A DNA stretch of 64,000 nt from Selaginella moellendorffii. Taxonomy: Eukaryota; Streptophyta; Lycopodiopsida; Selaginellales; Selaginellaceae. The stretch covers positions 1-64,000 of the forward strand of contig NW_003314395.1 of assembly GCF_000143415.4 (NCBI RefSeq), given 5' to 3'. This document shows positions 32,681 to 42,639 of this stretch, in pieces. The position numbers and the translations under genes were made by a program. Below the pieces are notes generated by a model. It ran no database searches. It was not told the DNA's origin and saw nothing but the letters and a program-made list of their open reading frames with translations. Numbering within the stretch: the first letter of the stretch is position 1; every line of letters begins with the position of its first letter.

Positions 32681-34510
32681 TCAATTCTCCCCTTCCTCAG
32701 GAATGTCATCCAAGTCATAACCAAAACTCGGAAACACTCTCTTCACGTCATCCTCAGTTTCCCATGTAGCTTCATCCATGGAATAACCATTCCATTGAAC
32801 TAACAACTCCCTAGTTGTTTTCCGGCGTGTTTTCACCAATCTTTGAGCAAGAATATTGGCTGGACCAGCCTTCTCTGCATCAATCTCTAGAACCTGGATA
32901 ATGGACTGATCCACGATATCACCAGAGTGCAAACACGTTTTAAGCTTGCTCACATGGAACGTTGGATGAATCTTCGAACTAACTGGCAAGTCCAAAGTGT
33001 ATGCAAGATCCCCTACACGCTGTAAAATTGTCCAAGGTCCACAATACTGTGGAGACAACTTAGCACTGCCACCTCCTTTTAGAGACCGTTGTGCATCCGA
33101 CAGCTTAAGGAAAACCTTGTCACCAACTTTGTACTCTTGATGACAACGATGCTCATCAGCCAATCTTTTGTCTCGTTCTTGAGCTTGCCTCATGTTCAAT
33201 TTTGCCAACTCAAGCTTGTCTTGCATATCCTCCAGGAAATCACAAGCATGAGGAACCCGAACCAAAGCCAAATTCAAACTCACAGGAGACCTAGGCTCAT
33301 AGCCATACATCGCCATAAAAGGAGACATGCCAATAGCCGATTGATGAGCGCTATTGTGAGTAAATTGAAGCAAAGGCAAGTATTTTTCCCATACTCCCTG
33401 TCGAGTCAAGTTTCCCACAAAAGACCGTAGCATATCTTCTAATAGCTGATTCATGCGCTTTGTCTGCCCATCAGATTGTGGATGCTCACCACTACTCATG
33501 CTCAGTTTAGTCTCTAGTTTTTCAAAGACCGTTTGCCAAAACTTGGACGTGAACTTAGGATCCCGATCACTCACAATGTCACCCGGCAAACCATAGAGAC
33601 TGAATAACCGGTCTACAAACAACTAAGCAAGTTCAGAAGCTTTTATCGTTGTCTTCACAGGGAAGAAGTGAGCCATCTTCGTCAAACGATCCACAACAAC
33701 CCAAATAGCATCATTTCCTCGAAAGGTTTTGGGCAAACCAGTGATAAAGTCCATCGAGATGCTATCCCACTTATTCTCGGGTACACGTAAAGGATGATAG
33801 AGGCCAGCGAGCTTCTGATGATCATCTTTGACCGCCTGGCAGGTCAAGCAACCACGTACGTACTTCTCAACATCTGACTTCATCCCAGGCCAAAAAAAAT
33901 GCCTCTTCACCAACATATACGTTCTCAATACCCCCGGATGCCCAGCATTTGGCACATCATGACACTCAACCAAAATCCGTTTGATGAGTTTGTCAACACG
34001 AGGAACCACAACACGTCCCTTCTTCACCAGGATTCCATCTCGTATTTCGAATGACGCAAACTTGTCACCCTTCAAATCTGTAGAGGCGTCCCTCAACAAA
34101 ACCTTCGCGCGAATATCAGTGATGAAGGAGTCGAAGTCAGCAAACTCCTTAAGCTCATCCAAGAGATTGCTGGATAGCTTCACAAACGAGATAGAATTTA
34201 CCATCCTGGATAATGCATCAGCCACCTTATTGTCACCTCCATGCTTGTACCGGATCTTAACAGACATTTCCTGCAGGAACTCTTGCCAACGAGCAAGGCG
34301 GCCTCGAAGATCCACATCTGGAGAGACTGATGATCTGAAACTATATGGAAGTCCGATCCATATAGATAATGTTGCTATTCTTGAGTAGGTCAATTCTGCT
34401 GTGTGACATCAAACTTGTGGCTCATGAAGGCGAGAGAATGCCTAACTTGAAGCAATACGGCCTCAAAAGCACTATCACTCACATCATTGCCTATAATTTC
34501 CACCATAGTC
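32681..34510 (-). pseudogene. RNase H remnant, integrase and chromodomain of the 32.3-kb element
   Basis: After the deletion junction (about 34,480-34,510) come an RNase H start (VSDSAFEAVLLQ) and end (NKVADALSRM). Integrase follows with its HHCC finger (HDVPNAGHPGVLRTYMLVKR, GCLTCQ) and core motifs (SMDFITGLPKTF; VSDRDPKFTSKFW; HPQSDGQTKRMNQLLEDML). A TAG at 33,620 (CAG expected) interrupts it. The C-terminal chromodomain reads LLVQWNGYSMDEATWETEDD. Confidence 0.85.
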
Positions 34511-34516
34511 ACCTTA

Positions 34517-35554
34517 TCATTCATTGACCCCTTCAGAACAATCCTTGCTATGATGTCCAGCTCTATGGCAACGAAAACAATTGCCCTCCGCCTTGTCTTT
34601 CTCTCGTTGGTCCAAACGAAGTTTTTTAGCTTCACTGCCATCTTCATGCTTCGAGCCACAACGGAATAACGACCGTTTCTTCCCCGAATATGAAGAATTA
34701 GCAAGCTGGTCATCACGTTGACTACTCCGTGGACTATCTCGTTGACCAGAGTTGACCAAGTTGACTGACGGTTCGGGCGAAAAGATCTGAGCCTTAGTGA
34801 TAGTATCAGTCAATGTTGCTAGAAAATCTTTCTTGACCTTTTGCTGCACATCCACTAAGCTCAATCCTTTAATAAAACATTGCACCTTTAGCAGCTCATT
34901 GTAGGTGCCCGTGAGACTAAGGCAAAGATCACGGAACTTGCGGGCATACGCATCCAAAGACAAAGTCCCCTGCCGGATCTCTAACAACTGATTCACGAGA
35001 TCAACCTCTTCAAACTTCTTGACAAACGAAGCATGGAAAACCTTTGTCAAATCAGTCCAAGAAGTCGGCATCGGATTAGCTTTGATGTAGTTCTTCCACC
35101 ACGAAGAAGCATGGCCCGTAAGCTTCGTCACAAAGAAATCTATCTTCACCTTATCCTCACAAGGATTGTGAGACCAACAACTTTCCCACAATTCCAACTA
35201 AGAATCAACCTCTTGACTATCACAAACATCCGGTGATGATTTCCATTCCACGATACCATAATCCTTGGCATGCTTGACGTACCAATGGTAATCACGGACA
35301 TGAGATTGATTCAACCTTTGAGGGTTCATGCGAAGCAAGAAATCTTTGATGAGATTGACGGAATCCTTAACCTCCTTTATGTCGCTTTGAACTACAGAAA
35401 TCTGGTGTCCTTGCTGCAGAACGACATCATCAAAAGTCTCTTCCGCATCGTCATGGCTATCCTCACTAACGCCATACTCCTCATCAGGATCAATATCTTG
35501 CTCACCCGCCATCCCCAAAAGAACGTGCTGCTCTGATACCAATGAAACGAACAA
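34517..35554 (-). pseudogene. Gag of the 32.3-kb element
   Basis: Two blocks in the same frame separated by one TAG at 35,198 (CAG expected): an acidic N-terminus (DIDPDEEYGVSEDSHDDAEE) and a capsid plus a complete CCHC knuckle (CFRCHRAGHHSKDC near 34,550). Confidence 0.8.
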
Positions 35555-35654
35555 AAGAGCGAACCCTAGGCCAACCTCCCAACCCTTAAGGTGTTACGGC
35601 CTTAAATCCCACAGGCCATGGAATATTCTTGGAATATTCCCGTGGTTCGTGTCA

Positions 35655-36055
35655 CCGAGGCTGTGATCTGGACGCTCAAACGGTTGATACTGCATTGGAG
35701 GGCCTGTTCCAGTGTTTGGAGTGAAGAAGACACAGAGAGCTTCGTCGATCTGCAAAGGTTATATTCGTCGTGACAATCTCTATGCAAGGTGTCGAAGCCT
35801 CATCAAGTTTTTAAACGAACACCCCGGAAGCAACATCGTGGACTATCTTGATTGCCGGCTATGCTCAGCACAACGAACCGGACGAGCTGTTTCAACGGAT
35901 GCTGATAAACTTTCGTGGCAGAACTGAAGGCTTGGGCAGCTCTGGCAATTGGGAAGGTAATTCACTTGACTATCTCCAAATATAGAGACGAAGTCATTGC
36001 GTCCGTGGCCAACTCAAAGCGAGAGTATCGGCTGTCAAGATGGCGAAAACGATGC
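35655..36055 (+). pseudogene. PPR-a fragment, right part (unit copy 3)
   Basis: Continuation after the insertion. LYARCRSL is readable near 35,780. The 3' end is shorter than in copies 1 and 2: the KPDGIAFT part is deleted, joining GAGAGTATC to GGCTGTCAAG. Confidence 0.65.
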
Positions 36056-36620
36056 CTTTGTTGATTATATTTTATGCTTTAAGATTTATTTCGACTTTTA
36101 TTTGTTGAAAAAGAAAGGAGATTAAGTAGTTGATTTCACCGTATCTTTTATTAGCTAATAATTTTATTATTTTTGGCAAAAAATAAAAAAATTAATGGAA
36201 CTTAAATAGTATGGAAAGGTGGTTTTAAAGAATTATAAGGAATAACTTTGTTTCTCTTTGTTTCTCTTTTCTGTTGATGTTATTAGTTGTCTGAGTGTGT
36301 GCCAGTGTTCTAACGTGGATAGCAAGCTCAACAACTTTACAATAGACTAGGCATGTCAAAGAGAGAGTTAGCATTTGTTAGTTTTTAACTTTGAGTTAAT
36401 TTGTTAGTTCTCTAATAGCAGCTTAACTAATAAAAGATGACAAAATCAACTATAAATTCATTTAATCTCCTTCAAACATTATTCTTCCTTTTTAATAAAT
36501 AAAAGTAGAAATAAAATTTAATGCATAAAATAACCAACATAACCCAAGCTTTTCGCATCCTCTAGAAAGTTCAAAATTTAGTTTTGTGTCAAAACTTTCT
36601 TGGCTCCCAAAACCAATCCA

Positions 36621-36832
36621 TTATTGAGTAATGCCAAGAAAAATCCTCACAAGAGTATACTCACAACAGCCCTTTGTTCCACCACCTTTTGAGGACTTGC
36701 AGTGATGAAGATCATGCTTCTTTAGGAATTCACAACAGCCCTTTGTTCCACCACCTTTTGAGGACTTGCAGTGATGAGGATCATGCTTCTTTAGGAATTC
36801 ATCCAGGTCTGGAACATCATCTCCCCCAATAC
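36621..36832 (-). pseudogene. CKSSK-family ORF with internal tandem duplication (copy 3)
   Basis: GGDDVPDLDEFLKKHDPHHC is followed by the Cys block twice, because a 69-bp segment is duplicated in tandem (36,662-36,730 and 36,731-36,799; 23 codons, frame kept). The 3' part then diverges (NGC lost), so the Cys pattern is altered. Confidence 0.4.
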
Positions 36833-36839
36833 TCATAAT

Positions 36840-37285
36840 AATTTTACTTTTTGACAATACTTTATATGCTAGAAGTCTAATTGGAGGAGAGAGAAAATTA
36901 ATGGAAGGGCTATAATTAAAATAGAATGGCATAGTGAAGATAATGGTTATAAAAATTATAAGATTGCTTTGTCATTTTGCTCTGTTTCAAGCCAAACATG
37001 ATCACTTGGGAAGTGGAAGAATGTTATAGCCAGACAAGAAGCAAACTGTAGCCTATGTGCATATGGGACTGTAGGCAAAGTTTAGAAGAAGTTCAGACAC
37101 TGACAAACATGGCATCATTCATAAGGTCGTACTTATGTGTCCACGAGGCTGCTCATGACAAATACATCGGATTCATATCCACACTTCGCACCCATCCTGC
37201 ATGAATCTTCCATGCTCCCACTCCTTGCATACAGATCTACCAGACTCCTTGCCATGAACATACACTCCCTATGTACATGAGTTTT
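36840..37285. other. Rearranged spacer with inverted PPR-b piece
   Basis: 36,840-37,125 follows 25,460-25,760. At 37,133-37,262 a PPR-b piece is in minus orientation (VDLYARSGSMEDS), opposite to the other copies. It ends at the junction to the NHL 3' part, marking a rearrangement between copies 3 and 4. Confidence 0.55.
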
Positions 37286-37289
37286 ATCC

Positions 37290-37510
37290 TGTATGTCATC
37301 AGGCAAAGCTCCTTGCGTCTGTCTTCTTTGGTGTTGCAGACGAAGTAAAAACGAAGCCAACTGCGCATGTCATGGAACTCTCCAAACTTGGAATCTTCTG
37401 TTGCTCCTTCTCGCCCTCTTCCTTTTCCGGATTCAAGGAATTTGACTATGGATCTCGAGTGTTTGGAGAAGTTCCAGCAGGAATTCAAGGACAAGCTCAA
37501 GCACAGCTAA
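37290..37510 (+). pseudogene. NHL-repeat protein, 3' end only (unit copy 4)
   Basis: Begins at TGTATGTCATCAGGCAAAGC and covers only the tail. It has an internal deletion (after CCAACTGCGC) and ends at the shared AAGCACAGCTAA stop. No NHL blade remains. Confidence 0.7.
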
Positions 37511-37583
37511 GAATGTGCTCACACAAACTTTGTTTTTCCACTCTTCTTGAATAGTCCATTGTTTTACAAATAGGTTGACGCTC

Positions 37584-37680
37584 ATGTTCCGGCGTTCCTC
37601 CGGCGAGGAGATGGACGAGCTCGAGTTCCAACGATCTGGTGACCGAGTACCAGCAGTACCGGGCGCTTCCATGACAACGA
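37584..37680 (+). pseudogene. Beta-tubulin C-terminal fragment (unit copy 4)
   Basis: Starts MFRRSSGEEMDELEF, closer to tubulin (MFRR...GEGMDEMEF) than the other copies, but loses the SEAESNLN codons and shifts frame, so the following bases no longer read as tubulin. It shows that the tubulin segment was originally longer. Confidence 0.7.
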
Positions 37681-37806
37681 TGACTTTGGGGAGGATCCCT
37701 CCACAGCGTAAAAACCACTCTCTTTTTTCACAAAGTACTATTTTTTTCCAAGTCAAGGGTTAGGTTATACTTTTTCGCTTGGATTTTTCTATTCGAGATG
37801 TCGGAA

Positions 37807-37985
37807 CGTAAGTTTCAGAAACCCAACCACAAAACACAATCATGGCTCACGATGGCTCACAAATATTCTAGTGAATATTCTAAAAATATTTTATTTTTAA
37901 TTCTAGTAATGTAGTACTTTTTATTATATATAAACTACTCAAACATCCTACAAATCATCATTATCTTCAACCTAACTGACGAAAG
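37807..37985 (+). mobile_element. AT-rich insertion upstream of His-rich ORF copy 4
   Basis: About 180 bp present only in copy 4, splitting GATGTCGGAACG from GCGGTTTCGTCAG. It contains paired GAATATTC-like motifs reminiscent of the 112-bp LTR family and begins with GTAAGTTTCAG, so it could act as an intron. No clear terminal repeats. Confidence 0.4.
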
Positions 37986-38001
37986 GGCGGTTTCGTCAGG
38001 T

Positions 38002-38832
38002 ATGGATGCTTCTCTCCATCAAGAAGCTATGGTCTCTCGTGATCATGGGCCTCCAACGCTTGGCCGCCGAGCTCAAGCGCCCTGGCATGGCGGCCATCAC
38101 CGAGCTTCACACCCGCGAGCACCAGCTCCAGCTCCAGCGCATCGAGCAGCGCATGGACACCACCGTCCTCGAGCATCTCATGGAGGCCACGAGCCAGCGC
38201 CAGCTTTAGCTCCAGTTCTTCAAGGTGGCGCTCCAGTTCCAGCTCCGGCTCCAGCGCCAGCTGCTTTCGTTCATGCTCGCGGCCACCACCCTGGTGATCG
38301 AGCTCCAGCGCCTGCTCTCCTTGATCATGCTCGCCACCACGATCCAGCTCCAGCAGCAGCGGTGTACCATCATCATCACGGTGATGGAGCTCCTCTGGTT
38401 GTTCACCACCATCACCATGGTCACCATCACGGAGGCCACCACCATCACCATGGTCACCATCATGGAGGCCGCCACCACCACCACCACCACCACCACCGTC
38501 GCGACGGTCACAACGCAGCGATGGCCACACCGACACCCGCGGCAGTGGTTACAGTGGCTCGGAGGACGCCCTGGTCGCTGCTCCAGCTTCTTCTCTGGGT
38601 TTTGGTTGCGATCTTGGTGCTGCTTGCGTGCTTTTTGCTAGTGCGATGGATGTTATCTCGAAGGAAACAGCGCAGGAATGCGATCTTTCAGGACCCTCGG
38701 TGGCGGATCGAAGTGACGAATCCTCTGGCAGTTGTGGTGGACGATTCTCTGACTGAGAAGAAAGAGCCCGAGTGGAGGATTAAAGTGCTAAACGCACAGG
38801 AGGAAGACAATTCTCTGACTATGAGCCTGTGA
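38002..38832 (+). CDS. His/Pro/Ala-rich single-pass membrane protein (unit copy 4)
   Basis: 276 codons from MDASLHQE, the first Met left after the upstream insertion. One extra His relative to copies 2 and 3; the tail ends EEDNSLTMSL. Transmembrane and basic segments are intact. This ORF survives although the NHL and tubulin parts of copy 4 are heavily deleted. Confidence 0.5.
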   Translation: MDASLHQEAMVSRDHGPPTLGRRAQAPWHGGHHRASHPRAPAPAPAHRAAHGHHRPRASHGGHEPAPALAPVLQGGAPVPAPAPAPAAFVHARGHHPGDRAPAPALLDHARHHDPAPAAAVYHHHHGDGAPLVVHHHHHGHHHGGHHHHHGHHHGGRHHHHHHHHRRDGHNAAMATPTPAAVVTVARRTPWSLLQLLLWVLVAILVLLACFLLVRWMLSRRKQRRNAIFQDPRWRIEVTNPLAVVVDDSLTEKKEPEWRIKVLNAQEEDNSLTMSL

Positions 38833-38934
38833 AAGAACGCTGCTACCAGCATAGCGAGTGCTCGAGAGGTTTAAGCGGCGGGATTAGTGTCGTCTGGAAT
38901 GCACTCTGTCTTTGCTCTAAACGGCACCAACTGA

Positions 38935-39500
38935 CGATGCCTTACTCTCATGAAGTACCAAGGCTGTGATCTGAAGGCCTGTTCCAGTGTTTGGAGTGAA
39001 GAAGACACAGAGAGCTTCGTCGATCTATTTCCAAGCTGCAAAGGTTATATTCGTCGTGACGATCTCTATGAGCCTCGTCAAGTTTTTGAACGAATACCCC
39101 AGAAGCAACATCGTGGACTACCTGATTGCCGGCTATGTTCAGCACAACGAACCGGACGAGCTGTTTCAACGGATGCTGGTAAACTTTCGTGGCAGAATTG
39201 GCAGCTCTGGCAATTGGGAAGGTAATTCACTTGACTATCTCCAGATATAGAGCCGAAGTCATTGTGTCCGTGGCCAACTCAAAGCGGGAGTATCACTGGT
39301 GCTGAGCATGTAGTACCATGGACTGCCGAGCTATGGTCACTGTTCTGGAAGTCTTAAAAATGGACGGCATTGCTTTCACTTCATCCTCACTGAGTGTAGC
39401 CATGCTGGCTTGGTCCACACAGCAATCCCGGCAAGTCAGTAACAAGCACTTTCACTGAGGCTTTCACTGTATGGCGGTGACGCTGCGAAAACGATGTCTT
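38935..39500 (+). pseudogene. PPR-a fragment (unit copy 4)
   Basis: Most readable copy of this remnant: IVDYLIAGYVQHNEPDELF near 39,110-39,170, then a KMDGIAFTS-like stretch near 39,357. Frameshifts lie between the blocks. Confidence 0.7.
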
Positions 39501-41160
39501 TTTTAAATTATATTTTATGCTTTATATTTCGTATTGAAAAAGAAGAATAACTGGAATTATAGTTGATTGCATCATATATTTTATTAGCTATTATTATATG
39601 CTAGAAGTTTTTTTTGGAGGAGAGAGAAAAATAATGGAGAAGCTATAATTAAAATAGTATGGAGAAGAGGTTTAAAAGAGCCTAGTGGAGATTGGTCTGG
39701 GATAACAAAATGGTTTTGAAGAATTATAAGGAATAAAAGAGTGTTCCTTTGTTTCTAGACGTTTTTGGTTCTGTTGCTGGGAAATGCAAAGTTGTCTGAG
39801 TGTGTGCAAGTGTTGTATGTCAAAGAGAGGGCATTTGCTAGTTTTTAGTCTTGAGTTAGCTTTGGAGGAATGATATCAAGAAGGTTCTCTAATACCATCA
39901 TGTTTTCTGAAACAGCTTAGCTAATAAAATCAACTATAAGTCTTAATCTTACCACATATTCTTCCTTTTTAATAAATAAAAGTAGAAAGTATAAAATAAT
40001 CAATATAACTTCACAGACCAGCTTTACAGAAAGTTTAAATATAATTTTGGTGTCAATACTTTCTAGCTCCTATGGATTGACTGCCAATATCTATAGAAGC
40101 AGGCTCCCAAATGATGAATATTCATTTGTGTTAGGGTAAAATTTATAAATTTGGATATGGTCTTTTATTTTGACTTTATTTTCGGGCTCAACTTGACCAA
40201 ACCTTAAGCTTGCATTAGTAGTCTTTTTATTTTAATATATGAATGACTACTTGAATCAATAAACTAATCCTACAGTCTTGATTCATCCACTCATAATTAT
40301 AGGAGGTTTATTTTTACTTATAGTATTATGGTAATAACTTAAAGTAACCACTGATAAACTAACATTAATCTTTCTAACTCAAAGTGTAACTTTAAATTGC
40401 TCACTCACAAGCTTAAGCATAACCACCAAGGGGAACAAAATAAGACTTAAGTTTCAGGGTTTTCAATTATTGAACAAAGGGATAAAGCCAAACTCTTAAG
40501 CACACAATCAAAAAGTAAAAGAATAAGAGTATGAAACAATATTAAAATTTAGAGCATCCAATATTTCAATACTAAGACTAATATATAAAATAAAACCAAA
40601 TATATTCTAATGCTAATTTTGGCATATTAATGGTATAATATAAGGACATAGATACTTCACCAGCTAAGGAGCTTGGGTTTAAACAAAATTAGATGTAGAA
40701 CAAAGAAAAATATACCTTGTTAAATAGGTTGGTCCTTACTATACATTTGGACCCCTTAATATGAAAGCTAGCTTTAGGTAGTTTTAAAAGTTAGTTTTTA
40801 GGATAAACTTAGAATACAAGAATGTTGAATTTGATAATGTGGAGCAAGGTGACACCATTGAACTAACTTCATCAAGCAATGATATCATCATTCAACAAAT
40901 TTACAACAACATAATTTAAATGTTATATGTTGGTGAAATTACAGCAGATATAGTTTAATGACAATGTTTCAAACCATAATCAACAAGCACTGCTTGTTGC
41001 TCTCCTTAAATTTGTAGGTGTCTTGCAATACTAACAGTAATCAATGGTTTTTTTCACCCATTGACATGATTTTCAGGCACAGTATCTGGACCCACATGCA
41101 CCCAAGGATGCCACAACAGGATAATGGAGTTTCCACTTATGATTTGTCCTTTTGCAATGT
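39500..41160. other. AT-rich boundary between repeat region and gene island
   Basis: 39,500-40,080 follows the unit spacer. Around 40,180-40,330 are short matches to the relic at 28,380-28,620 (for example GGCTCAACTTGACCAAA). The rest holds no recognisable gene. Confidence 0.5.
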
Positions 41161-42218
41161 TCACGCGAGCCAGGGAATACCATAGGAAACACACGATTCA
41201 TAAGACGCTGCTCCTGGTAACTTCACGATAGCACCCAGACCAATTCTCCACAGATCTAGCAAGATCGTCACGATCATTGCCGCAGCCAAGGAATCAATGG
41301 CAGTTTGCGACAGCGTCCATCGAGAGCGAGGATTTTCATCTAGCCTGCACATCAAAACTAAAGTCTCTATCGCGCTCGGGCGAAGCGAAGCGAACGAACC
41401 TGATAAACATGGGGAAGCTCACAAAAAAGTATATGGCGTAGAATAGCGATCCAATTCTGTAGAATGCGTCTCTGTCCACCATGTCGTAGTAAGGAAACTA
41501 TAAAAGAAGGAAAGAAACTTGTCTATCAGCTTCGTGAAGTTCATAAAAGGAAAAGTGCTTACGTTGGAGATTGTCACAGCTTCCATGAACGCCGTAAGGT
41601 AGGACAAACCGAAGATCCACAGCGCTTGACATCCCCAGCTAAAAACTCGGTTTGATCCTTTGAGAGCGTGGCGGAGTCGCCTCAGCGTGAAGTCGGACAC
41701 CATATGATAAAAGAGGAAGTAAGCATGCGTAAGGAAGAATGTCACAAGCGGCACCTGGAACGATCAGTCCATCGTTTCAGCAAGCGATGTTACGAGAAAC
41801 AAGGAAATTGAAAACTTTGTACCGTGCTCGTACATGATTTAACCTCCAGGACGGGAACGTGTAAGTTGCACCAAGAACAGTGTAGAAGTAATGCGTCCAG
41901 AAGTAGTTTCCAACGTATCCGAAAATCGCAACCCACAAGTTCGCCTGGAAAACGAGAACAGCAATCCACAAGTTAGCCTGGAAAACGAGAACAATCGGAC
42001 ATAGCTAGCTATAAAACCAGGAAGAAGCATCCACACCTTTATCCAGTAGCGATCATACCAACGCAGCTTCTTGTCTTCCTGATCAAAGAAAGACATCACG
42101 AAACAAGTCGGAAAGACTGAAAGAAAAACTCCAATACCTTTCCAACGAGAAACACTGGAACGACAAAACACGGCAGTGCCACCACCAATCCCAGCAGAAA
42201 ATACTCGAGCTCCTTAAA

Positions 42219-42265
<47 letters not shown>

Positions 42266-42560
42266 ATTACTTCCTACATTGCCAAGATCAAAGTTTTACC
42301 TCGTAGATCCTGAGCGGCACTATGATTCCGAGACACAGCACGATCCAAACGGGACTATACGCCAGAAAGAAGAGCTCGCCCCATCGCTTGCTGGGACAGG
42401 GCGCCAGCCACAAGCTCCCGCTGGATTTCCTATCCAATCCTGCAAATGCAGCACAAGAATCTCATTCCAGCGCAACTCCAAATCTTCCCCTACCTCGCAC
42501 AGGAGCAGCGGCGCCATCGGCAGCGCCATCGCTCTTCCTCCGCTGCTTGAGCGCTCCCAT
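41161..42560 (-). CDS. CPI1: Cycloeucalenol cycloisomerase
   Basis: Opens the 9,19-cyclopropane ring of cycloeucalenol to give obtusifoliol in plant sterol synthesis; an ER multi-pass membrane enzyme. Eight exons: 42,494-42,560, 42,300-42,439, 42,138-42,221, 42,037-42,078, 41,834-41,944, 41,563-41,754, 41,400-41,497, 41,161-41,344; 305 residues (Arabidopsis about 280). Family signatures from memory: PSKRWGELFFLAYSPVWI, WYDRYWIK, YVGNYFWTHYF, LGATYTFPSWRLN, THAYFLFYH, TLRRLRH, FPYYDMVDRDAFYRIG, LDLWRIGLGAIV. The N-terminal 25 residues are variable. The acceptor of exon 5 is duplicated 33 bp upstream, and a (CT)n tract forms the pyrimidine tract before exon 3. Neighbour PPR ends 80 bp upstream. 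Confidence 0.95.
42224..42262 (+). repeat. (GA)n microsatellite in a CPI1 intron
   Basis: 39 bp of GA on the plus strand, i.e. (CT)n on the coding strand, ending directly at the intron's 3' AG (exon 3 starts at 42,221). Confidence 0.95.
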
Positions 42561-42621
42561 CCCGCCCTAAAAATTTAGAATATCAGAGGTTTAAGCCTAA
42601 CGAGGTTCGATTCCAGCGAGT
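42561..42621 (-). promoter_or_regulatory. Promoter-proximal block shared with the PPR gene
   Basis: This 60-bp stretch directly upstream of the CPI1 start resembles 44,823-44,890 upstream of the PPR start: on the plus strand both have CCGCCCTAAAA, GAGGTTTAA and TCGATTCCAGCGAGT in the same order. GGTTCGATTCC here matches the tRNA B-box consensus, but no tRNA fold is present. Confidence 0.5.
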
Positions 42622-42639
42622 AGCTTCTTCTTCTTCTTC

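Larger units (their letters stand above)
32321..35654 (-). mobile_element. Internally deleted Ty3/gypsy chromovirus with 112-bp LTRs
   Basis: LTRs at 32,321-32,432 and 35,543-35,654, each 112 bp with 3 mismatches. Target duplication CCGAG (32,316-32,320; 35,655-35,659). On the minus strand the primer site TGGTATCAGAGC (35,530-35,541) is the standard plant initiator-Met tRNA site, and a purine tract (GAGGGAGAGGAGAA) abuts the 3' LTR at 32,433. Contents: gag, then a deletion removing protease and RT, an RNase H remnant, integrase and chromodomain. Non-autonomous, young and inserted into PPR-a. Confidence 0.95.
28790..37280 (+). repeat. Composite gene-fragment unit, copy 3 (interrupted)
   Basis: Upstream flank 28,800-29,600, NHL, tubulin fragment, His-rich ORF, PPR-a split by a retrotransposon at 32,321-35,654, Cys ORF, and a short inverted piece of PPR-b (37,133-37,262, minus). 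The end is joined directly to the NHL 3' part of copy 4. Confidence 0.8.

Noticed and set aside
42590-42625. Possible tRNA or SINE (GGTTCGATTCC)
   Set aside because: No A box, no stems, and its partner upstream of the PPR has a degenerate B box.
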